Positions 1 to 13,778 of a stretch of 64,000 nucleotides of DNA are shown in pieces. The stretch's first letter is position 1; every line of letters starts with the position of its first letter. This DNA comes from Progne subis subis (Eukaryota; Chordata; Aves; Passeriformes; Hirundinidae): the NCBI GenBank assembly GCA_022316685.1, contig JAKJHU010000076.1:3420001-3484000 (forward strand), given 5' to 3'. A program made the translations under genes and the position numbers. Under the pieces are notes generated by a model that searched no databases, was not told where the DNA came from, and worked only from the letters and a program-made list of their open reading frames with translations.

Positions 1-3000
1 AGAAATTACTACTTTCTGACTCTTGCTTGGTTTTATGATTGGCTGTATTTATTGTGTCAGTAACATGAAACTGAAGTGGGAAGAAAGCTGTCTGATCTAA
101 AAAAGACTGCAGCCTTATTCAGATATTTTAATTGACAAAACTTTTTATTTTTGAAAAAATGTACTTGTGCACGATCTTTTTCTACTACCAAATTCAATTA
201 TAAAAGACTGTAGGCCTTTGTGGAAAGAAAAATTACTCAACGTTTTCCCTGACTAAATGAATATTTGAGACCATCATATTAAATTAGTAGGTGTAGTGCC
301 AGTGTTGTAGAGAATCTGTGTGTCTGTGCTAGTATAGAAACAAACATCCATGGTAGCTGCTGATATGATTGGTTTCTCTTAGATTTGAATATGTGCTACT
401 GAGAAATTAGTTTGGGTGAAGTGTTAAAATCTATTGATTATATTTGGACTGGTGATAAGCCAAATTTGGCTGGTAATAAGCCTTAAATGCTCTAAGAAAT
501 TGTTATAAGTGTATACAAGTTTTTTTGTTTTTTTTTTTTTACTGTATCTACTTGAGTGGTGTTGTTTTTTCTAAATTTCATGTTTTCAGTTTGTTCGGGG
601 GACAAAAGCTTTGTCTGAGTTATCTATTGACTTCAATTTCTCTATGTGGAACGTAAAACATTTTCCCATCTTCAGTGAGGTTTGCAGTTTTTTGTTTTGC
701 AACCATTAAGAAATGAATCCTAGAAAAAGAACTATTTTTAATTCAAAGGTGTAGCTATGAGGAATAGTTATAGTTGAGAAAGCAGGAGTTGAAAAGTTCA
801 GGAAGTAATGGGGTTTAATGTCTATAAAAATGAGAGCAGATTCTAAAACATGTCAGGAAATGCTTTCAGAGGTGTGTGAGAGCCTGGATATAGATGTATT
901 AAGGAATCACTGCAGACCTGTTATGTCTTTGGAAATCTTTATTATAGATCATATTTAGTATTCTGTATGCCTGGAATCAACTGAACTTAATAGATAAAGT
1001 TACTTGTAAGGTTTAAGGTAATTTAAGGTAAAGTGTCAGAAAAATAGTATATTCTCAGTAGAAATCAAATTGTCACCTATATGTAGCAAGCAAAAAAACC
1101 CGAAGTTTAATTGCATCCTTTACTTGCTAATGGGGGGCAGAGGGGAGCCCAAACAACTTTTAAACATTATGAAGATTAACACTGTTTTTGTAGATGTGGT
1201 AAGTGCATCTTAAACAAGGACTGTCAGATTTGCTGTGAGTAACTAGTTGCAAATAAAAATATTTGGGAATACTTGTCAGGAAGAACAAATATTTAGTTAG
1301 GAATGTACTCTTAAAGTCTGTTTCATAAAACAAGTTTATCTCCTGTGGAGTTTTTTTTTTTAAAGCTTAAAATATGGTTCAAACCAGTTAATTCTAATTT
1401 TGGTTATAAGTACTTGGTCTTTTTACCCATGCAACAGTCTGAGTTTTGAAGTCTAAGCAAAGCAGTGCAAGGGAAATTGGAAGAGATGACAGTAAAATTG
1501 ACACAGAGTACCTAACAGTTTAGAGCAGCTGCCTTCATGGAATTCTCACTGCTGTGGTTTCTGTAATGCTGATTTCCTCAATCCTTTGTAATAAATGTGA
1601 CCACTTTTGCATACGGAGGCACACTCATGGATGCGGTCTTTCACACTGTGTTTCTAAAAATAGAAGCTGCAAACCTGTTATAAAATTTCTGCAGCATGTG
1701 TGGTGCATGGCAATGAGAAGCTATTAAATTTTAATAAGAATTTAGCAAAGTTGTGTTCCAGCATAAATAATCTTTTTAATGCGTTTACGTGAAGTCTGCC
1801 AGGTTCATCAGAATTTGCTCTTCCTTGCAGCATGAGATGAAACAGCCTCTTTAATACAGAGTGCTGGACCTTTTCCTGGGGTGGCAGCAGTAAGCAAGTA
1901 CTGTGTACTGCTCTTGTACTGTGTGCAGCATGTATTGCACTTGTAGCATCTTATCTCCCTAAAGTTCGTGCCTGCCATGCAAGGTATGTACCCAGAGTCC
2001 TGTGGTAAATCCTGTGTTGTCTACAGCAGCATCTGCAAATATTCCCGTGTTTGCACATGGCTTTTGCCTTCTCACTCACAAAGGATATAGAGAGCATCCA
2101 AAGGAGGGCTACAGAGCTGGTGAAAGGATCTAGAAGGAAAGCTTTATGAAGAGTCACTGAGGACACTTGGTCTGTTCAGCCTGGAGGAGACAGAGGGCAC
2201 GCCTCATTGTAGTTACAACATCCTCACGAGGGGAAGCACTGATCTCTTCAATCTGGTGGTCAGTGACAGTGCCCAAGGGAAGGGCATGAAGCTGTTCTGG
2301 GGCAGGTTTAGGCTGGATATTGGAAAAAGGTTCTTCATCTAGTGGGTGGGTGGTCAGGTACCAGAACAGTGTCCCAGGGAAGTGGTCACAGCACCGAGCC
2401 TGGCAGAGTTCAAGAAGCTCTTGGACAACTCCCTCAGACTGATAGTGTGACTCTTGGGGTTGTGCTGTGTGGGGACAGGAGTTGGACTTGATGGTCCTTG
2501 TGGGTCGAACTCAGTACATTTCTGTGATTATCATCAGACTCTGATGCATTTTGCTTAGACCTGTGGAGTCCTGTCTAGCAGTAGCTGTGATGCTGCTGCT
2601 GCTCAGTAACTGCTGCAATACTATTTTGTGGGATTTGTTTCTCCAAGAGTTTGGCCCAACATAGGCATTACCAGTAGCTGGTTCTTTGCTGCCCTCTGTA
2701 ACCAGCTGAGTTGTGCTTTCTGATTCTCCTGCAGTTGAGTTCCTTAATGTGACAGTGCTCTTCTGCATACATGTACTCTGCACAGTACAGGAAAGAGATG
2801 TAGGTGAGGATATACCTACTTTTTTTGAGCTATATGTTTAAGTGAACCGTGACTTTTCTTAGTACTGGATAAGCTGTATATTCTACTTCAAAGGTCACAG
2901 CTCACTTTATGATCATAAAGCTTGTTGAAATCATAAAAAGTCTTAATCTTCCAAGCCTTTTTTCTCCCCCTGATAAAAGGAAATTAAGCACTGAACTATA

Positions 3001-6000
3001 GCTACCTTCTTTCTTGGTCTCTGGAACTAAAATTGGTGTTCTTTTGCAGCAGCTTTGGAGCTTGAAGCATGTAAGCCTTCATTTGAGGGCTAATGTGTGG
3101 ATTTATAAGGCATTCTTAGAAAAACAAATAGGCTTGTATTTAATGTGACTACAAATGTCTCTTCTGTAGTCAAATTCTAGAGGTTTTTTATGGTCATATG
3201 CCTCATGAAGAGTTTGTGGAATTGCATTCAGTCTTTAATTTTTTGGTTCAGCTAGGATAACACAAGCTTCTCAGCTGATGTAGTAGCTGACATGCAAATT
3301 TAAGGGTGTATTAGCACACTGGTGGAAGAGGACTGAGAAGTGAAATCAACTGAAGTATGGGTTGAATGAATATAGGTATTCCTAAAACAGCGTTTCTTAG
3401 AGAAATATTGGGATTGACCATATTGAATAGCTTTTTTAGTTTTAGCATTTGTTAAAAGCACAGGCATCTCCAAAGACCTGGAGAAATTGGTATGTTTTTA
3501 TTCTGATTAAGTTGGCATATAGATTTGGGTCTCTTAGTTATTTTTTTTTTAAGTAACTACTTTTTGGTGTTTGGTAATCTGAGATCCATTATCTTAGGAT
3601 GTAGCCTGTCATCTCTTCCAGATGAACTTCCAGTTACCTGGAAAGACATTAGAAGCTTTGATGTGTTCTCTAGTTACTCAATACTAGGTAATTTGCAAAG
3701 TAGTCACTACCAGTTTTCTGTCTGCTTATCCACAAATCAGCTGCTGGCAGGCACAGATGGCAGGTATGTAGTGTGCCTGCTCCTGAACAGCTGCTATTCA
3801 CAGCCTGATCTGACAACGTGAGGATGCAAACTTCAGCTTGTAATTCCCCAAGCTGTGAAACCGTGGTGGTTGGAGCTTCGGTGTGTGATTATTCTTGTAT
3901 CTGGATGCAACAAAATTCTATAGTTTTGTGTACAGGAGCCATAGTAATACAGTTGAGCAATCCTGAGAGTAATAGAGAAGAGGTGGCATGCACGGTTTTT
4001 CCTTTGCAGTGTTGGCTCACTGATTCTGCGATTGTCATGGTGCTGCTGCCCCTCCTCTCTCTCCAAAAATCTGCTGCCTCTTGTTTGCTGAGCTCTATCG
4101 AATCACTTTGTGGAGCAGTGCTCTAAAGACTATTACGGTCTAATGAATAACCTTCTGCAAGAGATTATATTTTCAACATGGATTGGTTCAGTGTTGATGG
4201 GATGCTATGCTGATAATCAGATTTAGTTGCTTTAGTTGTGCAAGCTGGAGGCTGGTGCAGATGGCTCGAAGTGGGAGTGAGTGGGGCAGGGGAATTTTTT
4301 CGGCTGGCATCGTTTGTGAAGAGAACAGTGTATGAACCTTTGGCCTGCTTTAAAGCCTTAAATTGCCAGCACTTGGGCTACAGTGAGGTAAGCAAGTGTT
4401 CCTACACTTGTTCCAAAGCTATGGCCATCACTGTATGCAGTATGTATTTAAAATAGTACTTCAATATTAAACCTGGCCTCAAAGCACTGCAGGTTAGTTA
4501 CCTGCATCTGGCTTTAGGTGCTGCTGCTGAAAGAGCTGTCTTTGCTACTCCATTTTTACACCTATTCTAAAGTCCCCACAACTGTGCTGACCAAATCAAG
4601 GATTTGCTTTGCTTAAAACTGTGTCAGGAGAAGGGAAGAGGTAGAAATGATTATCAGGAGGGAAGGTGCTGTTGTGGTTTATACTCAGTGACTGCATAGC
4701 TGTAGCATAATTGTATCCCTAAGAACAGATCCTTGCTTCTGAAAAATTGCTTTCATGGTATTAATGACAGACTTGAAATACAGACTTGCTCCAGAGATGA
4801 GCAGGTATCACTTTACAAATAATGCGGTCTCTGGTGATGCCATCAAGTATGTGTGCCTTATTGATTCATCAACTGTTGTAGAGGTTAGTACGATTCTACC
4901 TTACTTTCCCATATGATGAGTGACATAGGTGAATAACTGGTTTTATTCTGTCTGCTGGCCCATACCCCTCAGGAATTATTTGCCATTGTCTTTTTTCTGG
5001 TGAATTTAGGTTCAATCTCTTTCCTAGGTGTTGAGGTTTCTTTGATTAGTACATTTTAAGGAATACATTTCCTATTTTTATATATATTTGATGCTAGACA
5101 AAGAGGATTTGTGTCTTGTAGAGTGTTCTTTCATATGTAGCTATTTTAGTGTTGTGCAGCCATTCTATGTGTTAGCCACACAGTTTGCATCTAATGGCTG
5201 GATTTCTGTGTTTTTGTTCATTGACGTATGAGATCTGATCTTTAACTTAACGATTTGAAAAAGTAGTCTAGTTAAAATTATATTTTCCCCCAGTGTTAAT
5301 ATTGGGTGAGCACTTGCCTTGTAGCTGTGAAATTTTTCTGTAATAGTCACAAATATTGCATATTCCAGTAATTGTACTTGAGATAAATCTGCTGTATGCA
5401 CTAGGCAGCTAGTAAATCTCTTACCTTCAGATGACATCTAAGTAGCAAGATGACTTTTAGCATGGATTTTATGCAGAAAGCCATGCTTTGTTCTGTATGC
5501 TGACATATATGCTGTGTTGAGACTCTGTATACAATGACTTTTTTGTCTGTCGTGTCATGTCCGCCTCATGGATGAGTACATTGTTTATGTCAGCATCTTT
5601 AGGCTAACATTAGGCTACAGAGATAGGTGGATTATAATTGTTTTGTTACGCTGATATAGGCTTCCAAGTCTGAGAATATATTGTTTAGATCAATAAAACT
5701 ATTACTTTCTATTTTGTTTTTCTCTGTAGTAATCCTGGGATGCATCACCTCAGGTGTTTGTGCCCTCTTGGTGAAGGCACTTTTTCCATTTTGATTTGCC
5801 TAGATGTAAGCAATGCTCTGTATTTAGTTTTGCAAACTGAATAGTTGTAATGAGATGTTTGACTAAGGTGCCCTAGATTGGTAACTGTGATTTGGGTTAT
5901 ATCAGTGGCTTGGTAGCTTCATATATGGAGACTGGCAGTATTTATCAGTAATGGCTGAGCTTAGCTGGAAGCAGTTTTTGCTGAGTGGTGGGGATGCAGA

Positions 6001-6090
6001 GTGTATAACTGACCACAGGGCTGGGGACTACTCTGAAATTAATTTCTTCAATTAATACCTCAACTGCCTCTCTTTACATTTCTACTATAG
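1..6090 (+). other. SPTLC2: Intron 1 (3' part)
   Basis: No coding exon was found here. The sequence is AT-rich and low in CpG, so the promoter and exon 1 must lie further upstream. It holds a CR1 fragment (2085-2530) and a poly-T run near 522-540. The intron closes with a weak pyrimidine tract and acceptor TAG at 6088-6090. Short open frames in this stretch show no recognisable domain. Confidence 0.85.
2085..2530 (+). mobile_element. CR1 LINE 3' fragment
   Basis: A 5'-truncated CR1 copy in sense orientation. Characteristic phrases of the avian CR1 3' end are present in order: the 'gttcagcctggaggagac' type block near 2170, a 'gttctggggcaggtttagg' block near 2290, 'gttcaagaagctcttggac' near 2409, and the terminal 'ggagttggacttgatggtc' near 2480. 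It ends in the short ATTCTGTGATT-type tail expected of CR1, with no poly-A. Divergence is clear, so it is an old insertion. Confidence 0.9.
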
Positions 6091-6285
6091 ATTAATCATA
6101 TTGTGCACAATGGAGGATTATACAAAAGGCCTTTCAATGAAGCTTTTGAAGAAACACCAATGCTGGTTGCTGTGCTGACCTATGTAGGCTATGGTGTTCT
6201 CACTCTCTTTGGATATCTGCGAGATTTCATGCGGCAGTGGAAGATTGAGAAGTGTCAAAATGCAACAGAAAGAGAAGAGCAGAAG
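6091..6285 (+). CDS. SPTLC2: SPTLC2 exon 2: ER membrane anchor segment
   Basis: 195 nt, 65 codons, phase 0 at both ends; acceptor TAG at 6088-6090, donor GTAACC at 6286. It encodes residues 45-109 in human numbering, starting INHIVHNGG and ending EREEQK. A hydrophobic run, [20 protein letters not shown], is the single N-terminal transmembrane helix that holds the catalytic subunit in the ER membrane. It is followed by a basic and acidic stretch facing the cytosol. The first residues (INHIVHN) are the most diverged from human (IHHVTQN); the rest is nearly identical, as expected for a housekeeping enzyme. The upstream partner exon is outside the window, so the phase-0 start is inferred from clean codons at the splice site. 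Confidence 0.95.
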
Positions 6286-9200
6286 GTAACCACTGGGAAA
6301 TAATGTTCATTGGGAAATGATATGGCTGAGTCTTGAGTGTTTCTTTGGGGAAAAGTGGTGTTTAAAGCTTTCTGCTGTTTTCCTTATCTTCTGGTGCCCC
6401 AAATACTACACAAGTACTCCTGTGTCAGAAAAAATAATGTCTCAAGTTTCCTCATCTGTTTCAGTGCAAAGCTGCATCAACAGTTGTAGCAATGTACTGA
6501 AAGATCCCTCAGCTGCAGAAACGAGAGTTCAGCGAAGAGAGGCTACATGTTCCAGCATCTGCATGTTCCAGCATCCAGGATCTAAAGAAAGGCTCTGGTT
6601 TTAGTTTGATACCAGTGGGAGGCTGATGCTGACCTAGTGGCTGAGTTTTGATTTGGAAATATTATCAATTCTCTTTATCTGAAGCAGTTACAAAGAGAAG
6701 CTTTTGGGTCAGATCCAAAGCACAAGCTGTATAACTTTAAATTCTTCTGGAGTCTAGAACCACTAGCAGGTTAGGTGGTGAGTAATTTGAGATACTGACT
6801 CATGGCTCACTGATGGTGATTAGAAAGAATTAGTTCATGTTAAGACCTATTCACAAAAGCTTCTCTTACTAGGTGAAAGGTCTGGCTGCTTCAGCAGTTA
6901 GCCTGGAATGGATAATTCTGATTTTCAGTAACTGTAAGTAATTTTTAGAGATCTTTATTCCCCACAAGAGTTAATTGTTTTTAGGAGGCTGCTGTTGAAA
7001 CATGAAGTTCACAAGCTATCTTCTTGATAACTCTTAATCTCTTAATGTGAGCCCTCTTAGAAGACTGTGACTACCAGTGACTTTTCTCCAAAGGTCTTAG
7101 TCTTGCTGATTTGGATTCTGTTTCTCTCAGCTGCTTTGGAGAGCCAGTGTGACTTATAAAATGTTAAGGGAGATCCTTTTCCAGTTGCTGGCCTCTGGTT
7201 CTCTGTGCAGCCACACAAGCAGTTGGCTAGCAGAAAATGGGGAGGACAGAAAGGACATCTCAGGAAGGCAAACAGATAATCAAGGATGGCAGGGAGGAAC
7301 TAAAAAAGGGAAGGCTCCAAAGGAGCCTTATTTTGGAGACAGCACTGGAGTAAAGTGCATGTATTTTTACAGTAGATTAGCTAAGGACCAGTGCCTAAAA
7401 TTACCTCACAGTAGCTTCTTTCTGAACATTGTGAGGTAGAATTAAACAGATTCATAATACGGCACTAAATTCCAAAATAGAAGCATTCTAACAGGAGTTT
7501 AATGACTAAAAGGCATTTAATGTTGGTTAAAAGTACAGGAGTTTAAATTTACACTATTGCCAAAACTGACTTCTGAGTATGAAAGTAAAAATCTTGGATC
7601 CCTTTTAACAGTTAAAATAATACCTGATTAAAGAATGCTGGTTGAATCTCAACTTGAAACTTGATGCTTTTTGAGCCACTTTGGTTTATGACACTTGAGA
7701 ACATGACACCCTTATATTTTTCTTTGTATAAAGCAGAAGTTGATAACAGCAGAGAACAGTCAAAATAGTTGCGGAAAATTACCAAGACATTAGAATAAGT
7801 TTAAATATTGGTATGTATTCAAGGTATTGAGGATTATAAAGGAGTAATTGAAGTGTTGATGCAGTTACTCTATACTGTAATTGTTACATTTCTGTTGCAC
7901 CGTTGTTGTGACACTTTTGTCCTGTTTTCAGTGGGTAAGAACTGCTTCCAGCAGCCCTCCTCCGTGGGAGCAGTCATGGCTCTTACATGAGTGAGTGTAA
8001 AAAGGGAAGCAGTAGGTTAATTCAGTAACACATTACTGATATTAAGCTCTCAGTAAAGATTGCTACAGAGGTTGTTAGGAACAGATTATCCTAGTCCTAA
8101 GAGAAATGTATCCTTGAATTTTTTTTATAAATTTACTCAGCATTGCATCTTACTCTAAAAGACATTTGCTTAACAAGTATGCCTTCTGGACAGCTGAATT
8201 GAAACTCTCAGTTTTTGTGCTGGTTACAGCTTCCATGAAGAGATGCACATATTCTGGGTTTGTTTTGTACATAGGATGTCTGTGGACAGGGCTAATAAGA
8301 AATGCCAGTGAATATTGCGCAAGAGTGAAAAATAGGAAATCCTGTTTAAAGAAGTTTTGGTGGTCGAGAAATCTCTGCCTAGTGTTGTTCCCCAAATCAA
8401 ATCTCTAGCACTTAGATTGTAGTAGCTGCTTCTGGTATCAGACAAATAGAAAAGTGGTCATGTGAGGTCTAGAACATACAGTACTTATCCTTACCCTTTG
8501 CTGCTTTAAGCTTTGTTTGCTTGCAAATAAATTGATGAGAGCACGTTGCAGCATGTCTGGTGTGGGAGCCAGGGGTTATTTTGGTGCAGGAGATGGAGGG
8601 GGAGGTGTGTGCTCAATTACTTGTTTTGAAATTATTTTCTCCAATATTTGAGTCTCTCTGCTGGATGACAGCCCAGTCACCGTTTGGTAAGGGAATGCAG
8701 GTTTTAGTGTGCAGAAAAGGCTCAAAATTCACCTTTTAGTTATTATTAATTCATTCAAATCAAAGAACCCCCATGATTAGACTGGGGTACTTTCTGGTAG
8801 ATTTGTGGAAATCTTTCCTCTGTGTGGAAAGTAAAATTTTTATTATTGAAATTCTGAAGAGCCAACTAGGTTGTTATGATTTTCTTGAGTATCAAACAAA
8901 ATAATTAACCTTACCTATTTGAAATAGTTCATAATTGCATAGGTGAAAAATTATGAAATTATAGTGTGAGGAAGTATTTTGTAAAGGACTGGATGAAGCT
9001 GTTCTGAAAATCACGGAACTGAAGTATGTGGATTTTCTGTTGTGTATTTCTGAAGGTGATTACATACAAAAGCAAAACATAAACTTAGATCCAAAATGGT
9101 ATTAAAAACAAACACAAGGAAAAGACTCATTGTGGTTTTTTTTGTTATGGAGGGCAGTTTATTTCAGTAGAGCAAGTCCTTCCTTAAATTGTCACTTAAT

Positions 9201-9702
9201 AGTATAACCTTATTCTGCATCATAACTAGAAAACTGCAAGTGACCAAACTATTTTAAAGAGCAGGACAGGATTTTGAACAGGTTTGAATTACAGCTGTCT
9301 CTGATGGCAGGTAAATTCCTTGGGATTTATTAGAGCCATGCATTGATATGAATGATTCCAGGAAAACCTAACAGTCACTGTTGAAACACAATGGGGTGAA
9401 AAGGGACAGACTTTGCTAGTACTGATTTCCAGGAAATAGTTTCATGGGTTTTGGCTTTGTTTAAAATATATCCAGCTGAGCTTTTCCTGGAAACCAGTGT
9501 TGTGTAGCACATCCTCTCTGAAGCATTACTGGTCTGTTTTAGGGACGGGTAAATGGCGAGATTAACAATTTTCAATTGCCCTGGAATTTATGCATACCCA
9601 ATTTAATGTGCTGTCTGATCATAAAATATAGTTAAATGTTTCCAAGATTTTACAGGCAGGATGAAAATCACTTTTACCTTTCCTTCAGTCTGGTTTGCCT
9701 GG

Positions 9703-9741
9703 TTACCTTATATGTATTACCTTATATGATTACCTTATATG
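9703..9741 (+). repeat. Short tandem repeat, 12-bp unit x3
   Basis: The unit TTACCTTATATG occurs three times without mismatch at 9703-9714, 9717-9728 and 9730-9741, separated by 2 and 1 nt. It is likely a replication-slippage minisatellite seed and has no evident function. Confidence 0.8.
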
Positions 9742-10794
9742 TTTTGTGTTTGGGAGTGACTGTAAATAGGGCTGGTAAGTCTCTAATATACTGCTTCGTG
9801 ATTTGTGCTTCCCCCAGTTCGAACATGTTTCTAGCATCTGGGGCTTTCAAACACATATGGGAGTCCAGCTGTAGGAATTTTTCAGGGGCAGTAAACTGGA
9901 GTCACTTGTTCTATGTTGTCTTAGCATCTCTGTAGCTCATCAGAGGCCTCCTGATGATACAAAGGCTACCCACAGGTATTGCTTCACTTTTTTTGACTCA
10001 AATAACAGCGAGATGAAACTAGTCTTTCTGCTTCCTTGCAGAAGGCTGAAATTTGTTGCAATTGTCTGCTCAGTTTCTGTTCAGAGTCAGTTATGTGTTA
10101 TCAGAGAGCACATTACACGAATTGCAGATAAGCCGTGCTGGTGCTCACGGCACCATTTGTTAGCTTAGGTGAGAAGTTTGCTCTAAAAGTAGCATAATCA
10201 CTGCATTTGCTTGTGCCCTGAGCTAAAGGCTGCAAAGCTCTCATTATGACCTTCACTTGTTGCAACATTAATTTAGAGTATGATGAAATAATGGATTCCC
10301 AAGTGAACTATGCTAAGGTGTTGCACCCCAAGGGAGAATTTTATTCTTCCTTAATTGGCTGTGCTTTTCATTGAAATTGCTATACTTCTCAGGCTTCTGG
10401 GAGATCGCTAATACTTTGGTTTCTTCATCAGGCATTCCCTCGTAAATAGGGGATGGTGTTCTAGGCTGAAATTGACAGGAATAGAACTTTTTTAGGATTT
10501 TTTTTTTTAGCTCCATAAATGAAGAAATTTTGCTCCCTCTTTTGGGTCCAGTGTTGCAGTTGTTTGACTCTATTTGCTCAGAAGATTGCTCAGAGAAGTA
10601 ACTCCTAGAATATTTTTCCTCTGAATGAAACAGTTTCATCTCAGACTAATATTCTTGGGAACCCTTACACCTAGGAAGAGTATTGCATCTGAAATAAGAT
10701 GAGAATTTGATAGGAAAATAACAAGATCTGAAGGCTGTTTAAAGGTGATAGTGGTTGCTTCTAGCTCTTGGATGTGTCAAAAATTTGAAATCGC

Positions 10795-10985
10795 TGATTA
10801 TGCTAAGTTGGAAGGCACCCACAAGGACATTGAAGTCCAGCTCTTAGGCCTGCACAGGACAACCCAAAAAGTCACACTACGTATCTGAGAGGGTTTCCAA
10901 ACTTCTTGATCTCTATCAAGCTTGGTGCTGTCACCACTTCCTCTTGGGAGCCTCTGGGTGAACACCCACTGGGTGAAAAGTATTG
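10795..10985 (-). mobile_element. CR1 LINE 3' fragment (antisense)
   Basis: Read on the + strand, this is the reverse complement of the CR1 3' end: 'gttggaaggcacccacaagg' type block, 'aagtccagctcttaggcctg', 'cacaggacaaccc', and 'cttggtgctgtcaccacttc'. The order and spacing match CR1. The copy is diverged and 5'-truncated. Confidence 0.88.
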
Positions 10986-12835
10986 ATTGATAGAGTTCAT
11001 ACCTCCCTTCCTCCCCGGGTGTTTTTTTGTTTTGTTTTTGTTTGAATATTGAAAACACTAAATTAGCATGAGGAATTCAAGTAGTCTTTTTGTTGTACTA
11101 TATACTCTTCCTCTGGAATGCCGCACCGTAGAAGGATGCAGGAGGTAAACAAAAAAACCAACCCCCAAACCAACGAGCAAACCATCTGCTCCTGTATGCC
11201 AGCTCCAAAAGAGGGCTCTGAAACTCCAAAAGTCAGTATCAGTTTATAAAGGCACAATATCCTTACCCTTTGTTTTTTATGTTCTCAGATGCCTGGGTCA
11301 TGGGAACCCGTCAGTGGAGTTAGGATCACTGAGGAAATAGTTAATCCATTTTTGCATTGTGCCAAAATTACACTTTCTGCTTGTCCTATTCCAAGGAACT
11401 TTGTCATGAGACCTATCTGAGGATGGTTTGTGGGAGGGAGCAGTACATGTATAGATAACAAAGGAGTTGACAGTGTGCTGATAGCTACACTTAAAGCCCT
11501 TTACTATAATCCTACAACTAGATACCCCTAAAAACTAGAGCTAGTGTCCCATATCAAACCTTAATTCCCTTACCCATAATTTATTCCTTGAATTCTTGTT
11601 GACTTTTAAAACATTTTTTTAAATCATAATCCAGTAGGTTCAGAAAACTGCTCTACTTCCTAGTAACCTTAAACTTACTTCTAGCGCTGGCTTTTAAGAT
11701 CATGCTTGTGCTACATATACTGGTGGTGCCAACCTGTTGTGAGTGATTGTCCTTATCTCGCCAGTTTGTTACTGTTGTGGCTTTGTCAGCTTATGTTTCA
11801 AAACAAAACTCATCTGATGAGTAATCTGAAGGGGCATTGGGCTGTATCAACCCAGGCATACCTGCATGAGTTGGTAAAATGACTCATTTCCAGCCTCCCG
11901 CTCTGAGCCAAGAACCTTGGCTGAAATATCAGTTGTTTCTTGGCTCACATAGTTGGTGTGCTTGGATAACTATTGCAAAGCTGAACTCTTCTCTTGTGCG
12001 TAGATGGTTCAGAGGAGTTGAAAATACTTGGAAGCACCTCGGTAGATTACAATTAGATTTATCAAGTCTCTCAAGTATTGATCTTCTAATCAGTTTTGTC
12101 TCAGTTCCCCCGTCCCTTTACAAGTAACATAGCAGAGGATTTGAAACAATTGTTGATAATTATTTTGATAATGGTGTCATGGATTGGGACAGGAACATGA
12201 TAGAAATAATTGCCCTTCTGTGCATCTTAGAACCTAGAAATTTTATTCCTACTGTCTGTTTTTGAGAAAGGACATGCTTGTGATTCTCTGAAAGAGTGAT
12301 TGCTAGCTAAATTTGGGTTGTTTTTCCATAGTTGAAATGATGGAAAATCATATCTTTGTGCCTTTTTTTGCACAAGCAAATCAGAAATGGGTTTAGGTAA
12401 AACTGTATCTGCTTAGAAGTTGGCACTTTTGGGCTTGGTCTTTTTTGTGCAGCTGCTGGTAGGAGGATCCAAAGGTGTGGACCTAAATGTTCCTTTACTT
12501 CAAACTGCAAGAACAAAGTTGTTAAATCATTAAAATTGGAAGGTAGTGAAAAAAGTACTCCTCCTGCAGACAAGCATTGCAAGTAAGAGCTTTTTGGTTT
12601 TTAGTTTTTTTACTAAAAATCTGCCATAAATGCTCCCAGTTTTGCTTCAGTGGTACAAATGTCTGACACTACAGTACTTGATGAGATACTCTGCCTTTCT
12701 CATACTGTCACCAAAAATAAAATTTCTGTCACAATGTTTGCATTTTTCTTGTGAAAACAGGAAGAAATGCTCTGCTGGCTCTTACCTGTGTAATAAATTG
12801 TACTTTTTTCCTTCTGTAGATGATTAAAAAGGTCC

Positions 12836-12878
12836 TTTTCTTTCTTTCTTTCTTTCTTTTTTTTTTTTTTTTTTTTTT
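12836..12878. repeat. (TTTC)n plus poly-T microsatellite
   Basis: About five TTTC units run directly into an uninterrupted T run. It is pure pyrimidine on the sense strand, is a likely length polymorphism, and a place where assemblies often err. Confidence 0.9.
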
Positions 12879-13430
12879 GTTTCCCAACAGAAGCAAATGA
12901 ATTATATATTCTTATCTCTACTAAATGTCGACCCTTCTTTAATTAAATAGTAAAAAGGAAATCTTGTGACTTTGGAGCAAGAAAGAAAATGTTCTTGAGT
13001 GCTCAGATGTCCTTGCTGCCACAGTTAGTTTGACATTCTTGTGTTATCCATTCAAGGCAGTCACTTACTTTTCCTGGAAAACATTGGAAGGGAAGCTAAA
13101 AGTCAGGAAAGACTCGTTCATAAAAATCACGTGGGACTTCAGTGTTGATAAGCTATGCGGAAAAGACGTGCCATAATGCAGCTTATTCGCTTCTATGAAA
13201 AACAAAAAAACTGTGGAAGGTTCTAATGGTAACGTGTAAAAATAATGCTAGTGGTGCTATATTAAATGCAGTTCTTGTGCACAGATTAAATATAGCAGAG
13301 CACCTTAGTTTTCAAAGTCTTTGTGTATTCAGTACAGGAATGCATACTGTTTGGCGCCAAAAAGCCATTGCATGTTCTCCTGCTCTGCTTAACTCCAAGG
13401 CTGACTGTACCTCTGCTGCAAAGATTATTT

Positions 13431-13486
13431 AATGAATTTACTGAATTTACTGAATTTTATGATTTAATGAATTTCATGATTTAATG
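13431..13486. repeat. A/T-rich tandem repeat upstream of exon 3
   Basis: Overlapping copies of TGAATTTAC and of ATGATTTAATGAATTTC follow each other here. The block is simple-sequence DNA produced by local duplication. Confidence 0.7.
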
Positions 13487-13624
13487 AAGTGGTTGATTGC
13501 ATGTTTTGTGTTTTCTTGAGTGTTTTCATTACGCCAGAATGACAGAAAATAATTATTCCTGTTACCCTTATTTTGCTATTATATATTTTTTCCTTTTACT
13601 TTGAGTATTCTTGATGTGTTTCAG

Positions 13625-13778
13625 GACTTTGTCCCATTGTACCAGGACTTTGAAAATTTCTACAACAGAAACCTCTACATGCGCATTCGGGACAGCTGGA
13701 ACCGTCCAATCTGTAGTGTGCCAGGGGCCAAGGTGGACATGATGGAGAGAGTTTCCATGACTATAACTGGACATTCAC
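13625..13778 (+). CDS. SPTLC2: SPTLC2 exon 3, carrying a 1-nt frame break
   Basis: 154 nt; acceptor TTTCAG ends at 13624 and the donor GTGAGT at 13779 is consensus. It encodes residues 110 to about 161: [20 protein letters not shown], then the RPICSVPGA motif and KVDMMERV. After GTT-TC (13751-13755) the expected SHDYNW segment is found only in another frame, because one base is missing: the sequence reads TTTCCATGAC where TTTCCCATGAC is expected. A full exon would be 155 nt. As written, normal splicing to 14814 runs into TGA at 14828-14830, giving a truncated protein. The rest of the gene is intact, so an assembly error in a C homopolymer is the first explanation; a true allele is possible. 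Confidence 0.93.
13751..13760 (+). other. SPTLC2: Single-base deletion (frameshift) in SPTLC2 exon 3
   Basis: The codons GAG AGA GTT are followed by TCC ATG ACT ATA ACT, where the family has S-H-D-Y-N-W. Shifting by one base after TTTC gives CAT GAC TAT AAC TGG, i.e. H-D-Y-N-W. With one C restored, the exon set has 479 codons, equal to the human spacing. The lesion is a CCC to CC change. Confidence 0.9.

Larger units (their letters stand above)
6286..13624 (+). other. SPTLC2: Intron 2
   Basis: 7.3 kb with no supported gene. It contains a three-unit 12-bp tandem repeat (9703-9741), an antisense CR1 3' fragment (10795-10985), a (TTTC)n/poly-T microsatellite (12836-12878) and an A/T-rich tandem block (13431-13486) shortly before exon 3. 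Open frames up to about 108 codons occur on both strands but have no recognised domain or splice structure. Confidence 0.85.
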